NCBI GenBank assembly: GCA_034509925.1
Contig: CM067533.1
Coordinates: 4,993,035-5,057,034 of the forward strand
Source: Hirudinaria manillensis
Taxonomy: Eukaryota > Annelida > Clitellata > Hirudinida > Hirudinidae
Length of the DNA: 64,000 nucleotides
Direction: 5' to 3'
The position numbers and the translations under genes were made by a program. Shown in pieces: positions 1 to 16,632 of the stretch (position 1 is the stretch's first letter; each line of letters opens with the position of its first letter). The notes below the pieces were generated by a model. The model was not told where the DNA came from, did not search any database, and was given only the letters and a program-made list of their open reading frames with translations.

Positions 1-1712
1 ATAATAATAATAATAAAAACTAGGTAGATACTGGAAACTCCTCCTCGGAGCTTTCCGACAGGGATCCTCAGAGAAGGTCCCCCATCTTCGAACGTTTCGG
101 CCCTTTGAAACCCCTGACGTTCTCCGGGGGTGGGCCGCATCCGGTGATCAGCCGGATGTCCCTGTCGGTTTCCATTGTGCGGACTCGAAGCTTAGGCTTT
201 GGAAGGTTCTCATTGGCCTCTTTATGCCATCACGTGCCAGACTGGAGCGACTACTGAAAGCTCTCGTTGGCTTCTTTCGTCGCTGCACTCAGTCGCTGAA
301 GCGACGCCACCTAGCCCCAATGACTCTCAGTGGCCTTCTTTCCGTCATCCCTGCCGCCCAACAGTATCGACTTGGGCTTTAAATTTCCTTTGCACCGGCG
401 CGCGGTAACAGACATTTCCGTTACCGGCTCCGCGCCTCTCGGGCGATGAATTACTTTGGTGGATTTATTCTGACCGGAGATCGGCGGCTTTCTCCGGCCC
501 TTTCGCTGTGGCATCCGAAGATGTTTCCTTGCCTCTCATTTGCCAGATCTAGAACGAAGCTGCCTCCGCCGCTTCCGACATCTTTGTCATCGTCTTCGTT
601 CTTTCTCGGCTAGATAGGCCTATTTTCGTGAGGAAAGCGTAAGTCGACTTGCCGACTACGCCCCTTGCGCCAACTTCTATTGGGAAGAGGTCAACTCTGA
701 ACCCTTTCGCTTCCAGGTCCACCGCCAGATCTGCATACTTTTCCGCTTTCAGCGCATTGCTATATTGCATTCTGTCCTCCCATGGGACCGTCAACTCCAC
801 CAAAATGATGGCATCTGACGACGGTGACATCAACACCCTATCGGGCCTCTTGCCACTCTCAATCAGCACCTGGGGATAGTGCCTCATTCCTTCTAAGTCG
901 GCTGCGACTGTCCAATCGTTTGCCTCTGCAAGGATGTCCTTTCTTGGCGTTTTACATCGCTTTCTGCAGAGGTGTGCGTGGCCCTCGCGCAGGAAGTAAA
1001 TCTTCCGCTGCTTGGAGATTGCGCGCGAGTTTGCTTTGGTTACTGCTGCTTTGGTGGCCTCACACACTTCTCGAAGGACCTGATTGTGTCGCCATGTATA
1101 CCGACCATGGGCAAGGGCGTATGTGCAGTTGCTGAGCACATGGTGCAGTGTCTCGGCTCCGTCGCAGAGTCCACATTTGCTGTCTTCTACTAACCCCCAC
1201 CTCCTTAAATTGTCCTTGGAAGGCAACTGATCATAAATCGATCTTACCGCAAAGGCCAGCCGGAGCGGAGACAACTTCCATAAGTCGCTCCAGGTAAGGG
1301 ACCGTTGGATCACATCCTCCCAAGTTGTCCACTTACCCTGTTGTGCTAGCTGTACGGCCTTTGTGACTCGATCTTGTTCCTCTTTCCGCCTCCTCTCCTG
1401 GCCAATCATCGCACCCCTGGTCGATGAGCTGGCCTGGGACCATTTTTGGAAGTGGTTCCATCCCACTGCGTGACGCTCTGTCTGGATAGGACCTCTCACT
1501 TCTTCGAACATCAGTACATTTACTGACTCGTCGATCTCTTTCTGCGCTCGGAACTTCTTTCCAGATCTGAGCAGTGGATTAACTTCACGGATCCTGTTGT
1601 CCGCGGAGTTATTGAGCATCCACTGCATTCGGATTTTGGAGAGTTTGTACTCCTCCACGATGGACCTAAGTGGCAGTCTAAGGCATTATACAACAAAGGC
1701 ATTGTAATTTAA
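1..1712 (-). mobile_element. Non-LTR retrotransposon, 5'-truncated, restriction-like-endonuclease type
   Basis: On the minus strand this holds the 3' end of a LINE: the end of its ORF (549-1658), about 500 bp of GC-richer 3' UTR, and a short TTA repeat tail at 1-16. The reverse transcriptase part is absent, so the copy is 5'-truncated; its upstream boundary lies near 1712, where sequence becomes AT-rich again. Base composition (near 50% GC) differs sharply from the AT-rich flank. It lies downstream of exon 5 of the TPRA1-like gene, in the same orientation. The tail runs into the window edge, so target-site duplications cannot be checked. Confidence 0.85.
549..1658 (-). CDS. C-terminal part of retrotransposon ORF: zinc knuckle plus restriction-like endonuclease (RLE)
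   Basis: An open frame of about 370 codons. It shows, in order, a basic region, a CCHC-type knuckle (CGLC...H....C at about residues 164-180, followed by GRYTWRHNQVL), a basic linker, and a C-terminal domain with KRPDRVL followed by IILVELTVPWED, which matches the PD...E core of RLE-type endonucleases in R2/R4/NeSL-like LINEs. Such proteins normally carry a reverse transcriptase upstream, missing here. The true frame extends a few codons 5' (LPLRSIVEEYK) to a stop near 1690, and the first codon shown is GTG rather than ATG, so this is a fragment and not a real start. The open frame suggests a fairly young copy. The exact LINE clade is not certain from this part alone. Confidence 0.85.
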   Translation of the reverse strand: MEEYKLSKIRMQWMLNNSADNRIREVNPLLRSGKKFRAQKEIDESVNVLMFEEVRGPIQTERHAVGWNHFQKWSQASSSTRGAMIGQERRRKEEQDRVTKAVQLAQQGKWTTWEDVIQRSLTWSDLWKLSPLRLAFAVRSIYDQLPSKDNLRRWGLVEDSKCGLCDGAETLHHVLSNCTYALAHGRYTWRHNQVLREVCEATKAAVTKANSRAISKQRKIYFLREGHAHLCRKRCKTPRKDILAEANDWTVAADLEGMRHYPQVLIESGKRPDRVLMSPSSDAIILVELTVPWEDRMQYSNALKAEKYADLAVDLEAKGFRVDLFPIEVGARGVVGKSTYAFLTKIGLSSRERTKTMTKMSEAAEAASF

Positions 1713-2355
1713 TACACAAAATCTCTAGGTAAGCATTCTGCAAACTTATATCACAATTTTGTTGTCTTTATTTTTTTCAATAAATTACTGTTATTTCCAA
1801 GCTATAAAACACAACCTTTGCCCAAAAAAGGTGGTGCTGGATATAAGCATTTATGGATTTTGTCTGAAATCATGATTGGTCAACATTTGTTGCCAAGAAG
1901 TTAGTAAGTTCTTTCAGCTTGGTGTGTATATATAAATCAAATCTTTATTGTGTTTAATAATTACCATAAACTAAATTATCCGTCTTATCATGAATGAATT
2001 CATGCTAAATAACAAATGTTATGCTCTGTAAGGGCATCTTCATTGATTGTTAGGGTTAGGTTATGTTTTTTTTATTCTTAGATTTATGAATGTAAGAAAT
2101 GATTGGAAGTTCTGACTGAATAAAATAAGTTAACAATGAATGGACTTTGTTCTTTACTTTTTGTTAATATGTAATAACTTACCATACTATAAACAAAATA
2201 TATGTAAAACTATTTTGAAATTAATGGTACAGGTTATGTATGGATTTTTTTCATGGCTTATAAATTTAAGGTGTTGCATGCATGGCTCAAAAGTTCAAAA
2301 TAGCAATAAAAAGGGCAAAAATAAACGCAAACTATGATGGAAACAAAAACAAGAC
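1713..2355. other. AT-rich stretch between the LINE and TPRA1 exon 5
   Basis: I see no exon here on either strand. It is probably part of intron 5 of the TPRA1-like gene, because exon 5 ends at 2356 with a GT donor and the coding sequence is incomplete. The small plus-strand ORF at 2140-2337 has low-complexity composition and no recognisable family. Confidence 0.5.
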
Positions 2356-3258
2356 CTGCACGGAAGAGAATACAAGAGAAATTGTGAAAGTAACCAGGAC
2401 AACCCTCTTTATGCTTGAGTGACTATCAAGGTGACCTGCAGCATTAAAGCAACAGATTTAATTAGTTAAGCTATTAATAATGAAACTAATAAATGTATTT
2501 GTGCATATTGAGAATTAATAATCAGATGTGAAAATTACCAAAGAAAAATCCAAAAGTAACAACAGACAATTCTGTAACCAGAAGAACAAATCTCAGGACA
2601 ATCCACATAGCCTGAAATGTTTCTTGAGATATTAGTGGTCTGTTGCAGAGATTCATTGTTATGGACACTAAGTATAACAAATCCATGTACTACAAACCCT
2701 GTCTGCAAATCCATATTCGTTGGTATGCACCGTCATAGAAATTATGCACCTCAGAATACTGAGGAACTGTGAAACAAACACCTAAAATTGAAATGCAGAA
2801 GGTTGAAGGGCATCTATCTCAGCATTCGCTGTTCACTTAAAAAGGATGCTTACCATGGCAAACAAAACAGCAAAAACTTGCAGGTTGGAACGCATCAGAA
2901 GTGTAACTGCCTTTTTGATTTTGAAGAATAGGTACATGAAAAATAACACGTTCGGGATCAATATCATAACATCCCACACCCTGACTCTGTAACATCGACA
3001 TTTAGGAAACATTTAGTTGATTTGAGAAATATAAGATTTGTGCAACACCTTATAATTTATATTTTATTTTATATTATTATATTTTATAGCATTTACTTTT
3101 ATAGATATCTTTGTTCTGGTTAAAAAACATTACCTTGAGCCTGGAATCTCCCTATACAGGATTTTGTAACAAAAATGTTGACAAGATGCATTGGTAATAT
3201 TGATGGCATCAAATGATGTTGAATAAATGTTGTAATGAACTACTGTTTCATCATCCAT
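2356..3258 (-). CDS. TPRA1: TPRA1-like seven-transmembrane protein, exons 1-5 only (gene continues left of the window)
   Basis: Exons, in gene order: 3134-3258, 2854-2986, 2698-2781, 2539-2611, 2356-2435. All have AG/GT borders and consistent phases, giving 165 codons. The start ATG at 3258 has an in-frame TAG 15 nt upstream. The protein opens with a short N-terminus with a possible N-glycosylation site (NITNAS). The first membrane segment is introduced by RVRVWDVMILIPNVLFF, close to the RVRYWDLLLLIPNVLFL of TPRA1/GPR175. Later blocks are ISMTVHT, AMWIVLRFVLLVTELSVV and GHLDSHSSIKRV, the last matching the family's GHLESKSSIKRV. Roughly four transmembrane helices are covered; the last three should lie beyond the left edge. 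The family is an orphan 7TM protein implicated in Hedgehog signalling. Confident on family, partial gene. Confidence 0.88.
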
Positions 3259-4836
3259 GATGAATTTCTTGACCTATAGCATGATAAAAAAAAATTCCAC
3301 ATTTTAATGGGGATTTCATGTTTTTGAACCTATTGCCATTCACAAGTTAGTAATTGTTCTATTGAAATTCATTAAAAAAAATCATTTAAGTATTCACTCC
3401 ATGCATATACAAAAATCCAAAAGGGTACAAAAGCAATGTAGGAAGCAAACAATACAAGTGGCCTTGTATCTATGGTTTCCATCTATTTCACCTTAAGTGT
3501 GTCTAATACTATGAGGCCAAACCAAGATGGGAACATATTTTTTGTTCCAGACATTAGCTAAGCTAAAGGGCATTCATAAAATACAACACTAGTAAATTCA
3601 ATTTAAAATAATTGATACTACTAAGATTATTATGTTAATATCAAGCCACTTCAGTTAATATCAAGTAACTTCTAGTTACGATAATGAAAATAAAAATTCC
3701 AATGAACAACTTTTGAAACTATTTAAATTTTAATTGCTTCAAAGTAATGTCTACATAGACCTAACAAATAATCTAAAAGAAGTAAAGTCGCTGGTTTACC
3801 AACTACTGTCAGCGACTCCTGTGAAATAACATTTATATTTTTGTTAAAAACTGAAACCATAATACTCATAACTAGAACAACTAGAACTAGTAGCTATATG
3901 CAAAAAATATCATATGTACGCATACACAATATACAGCGCCGAAAATTTGACGTTATCCCGAAAATCTTTTGAACTAATATAAAAATGTTTACGGTCATTA
4001 GAAAATAGCTTTAAACATCAAGATTAAATCACCACCACCCTCTGTCCATGGAGAGGCTGAAGAGTATTAAACGATGTAATTGTTTATTTATTTAGTATAA
4101 ACAAGATTTATGTTTAAAGCTCTCCACATAATATTTAAGTTAGTACTCAATTTAAATAAAAACTTTGTTAGCTAAAAAGCAAATACCAACTCAAAATCAA
4201 ATAATTTGCCTGTTCAAGAAAGAGGATTTATTGGCTAAAAATACATTAGAACTCAATCTCACAAAGAATAATCAAAAATCAAATTTTGTTCGTCGAGGTT
4301 CTTCAAAGCATATCAAATCTATATTATAGATCTACTATGAAGTTTTCAATTGGATTCTAAGGTCCTTCAATGCGATTGATCAGCGTTTCTGGAGTCATTC
4401 TATTTCTTGCCTTGCTGAGTATCTTATTCACTGTACTATACGATTTTTCTACTGAGGCAGTTGTTACTGGTATCACAGGGAGCTTATAACTAACAGCATC
4501 CCATAACAATATTTTTGTCAATGGACATTCGTCTGCTTGCTAAATTCTAAAACTAATCTTAGATATTAAATATTAATCATAGAAATATTTAAAAGATTTC
4601 TGAGCGAGTACAACTTCTGCGTTGAGGTAGTAAAATGGTGACAAAACCTTAAAATCTATCTTCTATTTCTAGAAATTTTTTATTTTGAGTCTCTGGCCCT
4701 TCAATGCTTATATGGTCACACAATGAGTCAATGTTTCTAGTATTATTGTATTTCTTTTAGACTATTATGAACTACAATTTTTTTACATTACAGACTTTAT
4801 ACTTATTCCATTTTCGCGATTTGTCTATCCCAAGCA
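3259..4836. other. Intergenic, AT-rich
   Basis: This lies upstream of the TPRA1-like gene and before the P0 pseudogene. I find no splice-bounded coding exon, RNA gene or clear repeat. It presumably holds the TPRA1 promoter, but no motif stands out. Confidence 0.4.
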
Positions 4837-5189
4837 GGATATCCAATGGTTGCCCTTGAACTCTTGAAGGACGTTAAGCTTTTAAGATCTGGAGACAAAA
4901 TCGACACTTACAATGTCGCACTTTTCAACATGTTAAACATTTCCCCACTGTACAATGGCATTGTCATCGATACAGTATCCGACAGCGACATGCCTGTATC
5001 TTAAACATTACTAGAAGTGATATCGAGCCTTGTGGTAGCCTGATTGGCTACCCAAGCATGGCATCAATTCTTCACTCAATTGTGAAGGGTATCAAGAAAT
5101 ATGCTGCTGTGACTGAAGATATCTTTAAGGAAGCTGAGGCCACGGAAGAAGCCCTGGCAGATCCTTTCAATATTGTTTTTGATAACTAG
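4837..5189 (+). pseudogene. Ribosomal protein P0 (RPLP0) pseudogene, intronless and frameshifted
   Basis: Two adjoining frames resemble the central and C-terminal part of 60S acidic ribosomal protein P0. Frame one (4837-5004) has KLLRSGDK followed by LFNMLNISPLYNGIVI, against the family's LIKTGDK and LLNMLNISPFSFGLVI, and ends at TAA. The similarity then resumes in another frame (about 4999-5189) with LNITRSDI, IGYPSMASILHSIVKGIKKY, FKEAE and ALADPFN, matching LDITEE, IGYPTVASVPHSIINGYKR, and KAFLADPS. About 15 residues are missing at the junction, and a TAG follows directly, so the acidic C-terminal tail is absent. No introns are seen, which fits a retrocopy. The N-terminal half of P0 is not recognisable upstream. 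Identity is low for so conserved a protein. Confidence 0.72.
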
Positions 5190-6139
5190 GCCTTTGCCAA
5201 CATAGAGGCACCAATATTTTGGAAGAATATAAAAGAAGTGAAGAAGATAAGGAATTGGGATTTGATTAGAGAATTTTTAATCTTTTAAGTCAGACATGCA
5301 TTATATGGGCACAAGATTTATTCATTTGCACCACGGTTAAACAGAATCTATTTATAACATTTTTTTAAAATACTATCTTTTAAAGAGAGTTTGAGCCCTT
5401 AGATATGGGGTTAGGAGAACCTGATATAGGGTTAGGGAACTTTGGTTTAGTATATGTCGCGTTCTCGGGTTAGGTTGTTAGGATTTTGTTTTATAAAGTC
5501 ATCCTTATGTGTTAAGGGCAGATTTTATAAGTTCTGTCTGCATTAGAATTAAAATAAGTGACGGCAGCTTAGACGATTTTACCAGGCGACAAAATAAAAA
5601 ATTTATTATGAATTATGAATAGGCAAAAAATACTTTATAAAAAGGGTGTCTTCTTTATTGACTACCTGCAGCTCCTCCCTTCACAACTAGCGATCAGGCT
5701 CTGACTCATTCCATTAAGTCTTAGCCGAGAGCCACAGGTTTGAAATAAGGGAAACCCCAAACATATATTTGGCTAGGTATTTTCCAAATTAAGATTTATT
5801 CTTTTTTTGGTGAACTAGGTATAAATAGGTAATTCAAAATAAAAGTTCAACCCCTCTAGAACCCAAAAATATTTCTAAATACTTCTATATGGACGGTAAA
5901 ACAAACTACAATTTTGTCAAGTTAACGTTAAATTTTTTAAAGTAATACAAATGAATGAATAATACTTATTTTAGAGAATATATTATATTAGCGGCAAATT
6001 TTAAAATTTGATTATTTGTCCAAAAACGTTAATACACGCAAGGGTCTTTAGTTATATCGCACACGCGTGCATTTGTTTACTTGCCTTCATGGGTCGGTGA
6101 TTTCTTCCTGATTGCGTTTACAGGTCTCAACCTCTTAAA
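5190..6139. other. Intergenic, AT-rich
   Basis: No supported exon. The stretch just before 6140 is the likely promoter and 5' UTR of the RING gene. Confidence 0.4.
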
Positions 6140-8008
6140 ATGCCAAACCAAAGTCTTTCCAGAAGGAAAATTAATACGTCACAGAAGTCATCGAATCATT
6201 CGATTAAAAATGTCGATAATACATCATTTATGCCAGCTCTGAGTAAAATGAAAGTATCTGTTATACTGGATAGTTTGTCCCAGTTATTTCCTCAATGCTC
6301 GAGGTAAGTTATTTTGTAATAATTCAATAAGTAATGAATTGCTGGCTCTTCTCATGAAGCATTACATAATTTAGCTTGAGTCTCCAGTACATGTTGTGGA
6401 CACAATTATTGGCTAATTTATGAGGTGTTCAAAGTGAAATATTATAATGTGTACGAAACTAGTTATTCATTCAATAATTACAGAAACACGTTAATTTCAG
6501 ATCAGAGTTGTACCAGCACATCCTTGAAATTATTCAGGCAGAAAAAAACAACTTCTGCAACATAACAAACAGCGTGATAATTTCAAGAGCAGCAGAGTCT
6601 GTGTTGCTATCTGAATCTTTAAAGGTTGTTAGTTGAATGATAGTAGTTTTTTTTTACAACTTTTTTTCAATTTATTAATCACCATTTATCAACATGACAC
6701 AAAAATCACCTTTCTCACTTGTACACAAACTGGTTTCCACTGGTGTTACTTAAATCAACAGATTTCATATTTTAACATAGATGTCATAAATAATATTATG
6801 GTTTTGTGGTTTGTCATTAATTATTATTAGGTGCAGAAGGGCTGTTTTAATTTCACAATTTACAATGGTCTGCATAGCTTTCAGAGGGCTATGATTTTTT
6901 AGTGGTGAAATTTGGCAGAATGAATTTAGAAAATCTAACTTTGGATTTATTATTTGAAGCAGAAGTTGCAGTTAAGGTCAAAATAAGATTTCATAATAGT
7001 ACTTCAATCACATGACTTAAAAAAAATTAATATTTACAAAAGTTATGCCAAAGGTGGGGTCCTCTTAAAGATAGCTCCATAGTACTTGGTTATTGGTACT
7101 TAAGCAATTGTGACTTTTGCTTTAATGTGGCTCAAAAGGAAGTTAATATGAGTTGAAACACCTAAGAGTTTCTTTGAATATAATTAGGCTCACTAAATAT
7201 ACAGTTAGTATACAACTATATAACTATACTGTATTGTACTAATATTTATTTTTACAAACCAATTTTATCATATCCCTGCTTTAAGGGTTTGTTTGGTATA
7301 TTTAAAGCAAGTTATAATTATCTCTAAGCTCCTAATTCTTGGTGACTGTAAAAGATAATTATAGATATTCATTGTTAAATATTTATCATTAAAATCACAA
7401 TTTCCATTTATTTACTTTTATTTATTTACCTTTTATTTACATAAATTTATTGTTTGATATTAAACTTCATTTATCAAACATGAATTTCATTATTTAAGAT
7501 TATTTTTTGACAATTGTTTATCATTAGTTTTAAATTAAGGCATCAAAGGGAGAGAATGGAGCGAAAGAATCCACATCATTTCATTCATCATGCAAAGAAT
7601 GCCTTATCTGTTACACTCAGTTGGCAGCTCAACATTCAATTAGACTGCAGTGTGGACACATGTATCATGATACAGTAATATCCATTGTTCATTTCATTCA
7701 GAATTATAAATTATTTCTAAAATTATTGATCTTATTAATCATAATTAAACTTGCAAGTGGCTAATAAGGTTGTGTCTGATTTGACTGATCCAAATTATGT
7801 GCCTTTATAAATTTTTTAAGCACATACAATGCTTGTGCTTGTGGTACATCCTTACCACTTAAAACATTAAATTATATACTTAAAATTTTGTTAATTTGAC
7901 TTAAATACCCATTTACAGTGCCTGAAAAGATGGTTCGAAGAGCAATCAACTTGTCCCACTTGCAGAAGACATTGCCTTCTTGATGAAGATTTCCCTCCTC
8001 TGATTTAA
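6140..8008 (+). CDS. Small RING-H2 finger protein, predicted E3 ubiquitin ligase
   Basis: Exons: 6140-6303, 6501-6624, 7540-7674, 7919-8008. Phases are consistent and give 170 aa. The N-terminal 60 residues are Ser/Lys-rich and look disordered. A helical region follows (VSVILDSLSQLF to VLLSESLK), and then a C-terminal C3H2C3 RING: CLIC, then CGHMYHD, then CLKRWFEEQSTCPTC. All eight zinc ligands are present, and exon 4 begins exactly at the sixth ligand's cysteine. The protein ends 12 residues after the last ligand (CLLDEDFPPLI). RING-H2 domains recruit E2 conjugating enzymes; with no membrane segment or second domain I cannot assign an orthologue or a substrate. Start chosen at the first ATG, after the in-frame region becomes noncoding. 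Confidence 0.85.
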
Positions 8009-9252
8009 ATGTTTTCTGATGGAAATGCTTTCTAAAAATTATTCATTAACTTATCAGGGACAGTTTGTGGTTGGCAGCATTTATATATTCTCTTTTGATT
8101 TTGCTTTAAAATTTCTATTTCAAATTGGAGATTTTTCATTGCACAATGGAGCTTACCATAAAAAGTGAAATTTGTACTTTGGAGAAGTACATTCAACAAT
8201 TTGAATTTATTGAGTCACCTATGCATTTTTTTTGTCTCTGATCTAATTTTGCAGAATTGTTGCTTATAAGATGCATGTAGAGTATTGTGGATAGAGAAAA
8301 GGAATCAAATTTCTGAAGATTGGTTGATCAGCCTGTTGGCATTTGGACGTATCGGCCAACTCCGTGGTTTCTGCGGGATACCAATTTTTAGTTAAGCACT
8401 CAAGTCGTGTTTTGTGGTGTTGAGTATTTTTGTGCTAGTAGTAGATGTAAATTTTAAACGTTCGGCGGAATATTTGAAGGCTTGCTAAGCTCCTTAAAGT
8501 TACCGAGCCCCTGGGCGCTTTCCCCCTTGACCCCGGTTGCCTAGGTCGCCCCCGCCTTGATTTGACGGGAAATCAATTGCTTTAAAAATAATAATTGTAA
8601 AGAAAATTAGGACCATTTATATTGTACGCATTTTCCGGATTCATTGCTGGCAATAAGACATGTTGCGAGCCTGATGGTGCCTTTTTTATCAAAAGGTTAT
8701 TTGTGGCTTTGCACGTTAGTTGCATATAATATTTTTAATTAGAATTGCAATTGCAGCAGAACATGTCCTTTCAGAAATTTCGTGGTACGGATGCAAGGCA
8801 TGAAATACATTTACTTTAAATTTTAAATGGGGTTGTGTCTGAATTTAGTTCATGCAATTTCTGGAATTGTTCAATTCCATATTTGCTAAATCTAAATATT
8901 ATTTAAAATAAAATAATAGACAATAGAGATTGTGTTGCAACACGACAGAAGATGGCATTTGAAGTAGAAATCGCTATAATGATCCTGGAAAATGATGGAT
9001 ATACTTCCAAGGTCTAAACTTTGTTACTTATCCATCTGAAAAGCAGGGCGTTGTTTTCAGAGAAATGGAACTTATTTTACTAAATAGTAACGAATGAAAC
9101 GCTTAAACACTTTAAATGTATGCGACAATTTAAATGACGTATATTAAATGTAATTTTACTTTTAAATTAGTGATTTGTTATTGTTAACTTTTCGTCCTTG
9201 GATTTGCGAGTATTGCAATTGAAGGCTCGAGCCGGCGTTCCTCTAATATAAT
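8009..9252. other. Intergenic with a short GC-richer patch
   Basis: Probably the 3' UTR of the RING gene followed by spacer and the MIC19 promoter. Around 8480-8570 there is a C-rich patch (clusters of CCCC) that stands out from the AT-rich flanks but encodes nothing I recognise. Confidence 0.35.
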
Positions 9253-11020
9253 ATGGGTGGTCAACAGAGCAGAGAAGAAATCGAAGATGAGTCCGATAAC
9301 ACTATAGTTGGAGTATGATTCAACATGTATTTTAATAAATGCAAAATATATTAAATTAAATTAATGTCTGCTAACTAGGTGTCAGAAGAAGTTGCTAAAA
9401 GATTGCTCAGGCAAGTAAACAATCCTAGTAAGTAATTTAAATTTGCAGCCTCCAATATCAATATAATAAAGATTATTTCAAAATCATATTTTTGTAGAGG
9501 CTGCTGAAGAGTCAGATGATGTAAGTATTTTGCATAATCAGTTTTTTTTAAATTCATGCCAAAACTTATATACACTATTATAAGGCGATATGCTAGATAC
9601 TTTTGGATTTATATTGCTGTATAACAGACATCTGATTTTTTGAACTGTAACGCAGGGTATTTCTCTTAACAATGTTTAAATGTAATATCACACAGATTAG
9701 TGGTGGACACTATTTGATATAATGTATCAGCTTAAACTTTAAGAACTTAGTTAAGCTTTGTATACATTTCTTACTGTAAGTTGGTATTCATGATAACAAG
9801 ATTGTCATGTTCTATGATGACAATATGTTTGGCTTAATTTTGTATTGAAACAACTTTCTTGTAAATGATTTATTTAGTTAAAATTTTTGCTTAATTTTTG
9901 TGTAGATACCTTAGTGTTTATATAATTATATTTGTTCTTCAATTTTTTAGTTGACAGAGAAATTCAATATCTGATAGCTTGAGCATATCTGAAGCATGAT
10001 CTTGCTCATGCCCAGTTTAATTTATTTCATTGGACTTTCATTTTAATGCTTCATTTTGTTTAAATTTTATTTTATTCAGTTAATAAAATTCCTCAAAAAT
10101 CTATAAAAAAAAAAGCTTCATGACATTTTCAGAGCAGCGGACCGTCACCTTTTGAAACTGAGGCAACTTTTCTGTCTAAGAAGGAACAGATAAAGATGTT
10201 TGAAGATTATTACAAAAGACAATTAGATTCATTGAAAGAGCAGGTTCAATAAATGTTATTTCTATTATTTCTTATTATTTTTTTAATTCTCTCAATAAAT
10301 AATTGAATTGAATAAATGGTTTATTGTTTACAGAATAAGATCCTCAAAGAAACAAGCCAGGAGCAGTTCCAGGCCACCATTAAGGAAGTTGAGAACAAAT
10401 TCCCGTAAGAGAAATGTGATAAATAATAGCTATATAGTAACTACATTGCTAAGATTTGTTGCATTTATTGATATACTTTTGATTTTTTTGTTAATTTTTC
10501 CATTGAAGTGAACCCTTGAAACAGACATTAGTTTGTAAGGAGTTGCAAGATGTTATGGTCAGATGCTATGAGGAAAATAGGGGAGCCACTCTGAATTGCT
10601 CACATGAAGTCAAGACATTTGTGGACTGTGTCCAGAAGCATAACCAATTGGTATAAAAATAAAATACTATATAATAATAAATAAATTAATTTCATGATGA
10701 TTTTCTTGAGTGCAACTTGTCTTTTCTTGTTGCAAAGTTTGGAAGGTCTTATCATAGGTTCATGTGTTTAGTCGGTGGGATTCCTGTTTATAGTTGTTGC
10801 AGAATGCCACTGATGCTTAATCTGCCACACTTACATCATTGATATTTTTTTTTACAATTTTTGATAACATTGTTCACTTGTAGTGTAATGGTTAATGAAT
10901 TGATGTTGGCTCATTCAACTTATTTAAGTGCAATTTGATAAGATAAGTAAAGATAATTGTAACAAAGGTGATGCAAAAATGTCTTGTTTATATTTCCAGG
11001 AGACCCAAGAAAGCAGTTGA
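9253..11020 (+). CDS. CHCHD3: MICOS subunit MIC19 (CHCHD3-like)
   Basis: Seven exons: 9253-9312, 9379-9427, 9498-9520, 10133-10243, 10334-10404, 10509-10650, 11000-11020; 158 aa. The protein starts MGGQQS, a good N-myristoylation signal as in animal MIC19. A DUF737-like central part follows, with a charged helix (KKEQIKMFEDYYKRQLDSL, probably coiled coil), and then a C-terminal CHCH domain with a perfect twin CX9C pattern (CKELQDVMVRC and CSHEVKTFVDC). In the family this protein is imported through the Mia40 disulfide relay, sits on the inner mitochondrial membrane facing the intermembrane space, and shapes cristae junctions in the MICOS complex. The human protein is 227 aa, so this one is shorter, mainly in the coiled-coil region. 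A polyadenylation-type AATAAA lies at 11325-11330. MIC25 (CHCHD6) is the alternative name, but invertebrates usually have a single gene. Confidence 0.9.

Positions 11021-16632
<5,612 letters not shown>

Noticed and set aside
824..1193. Plus-strand ORFs antisense to the retrotransposon ORF
   Set aside because: Shadows of the minus-strand RLE ORF with no similarity of their own.
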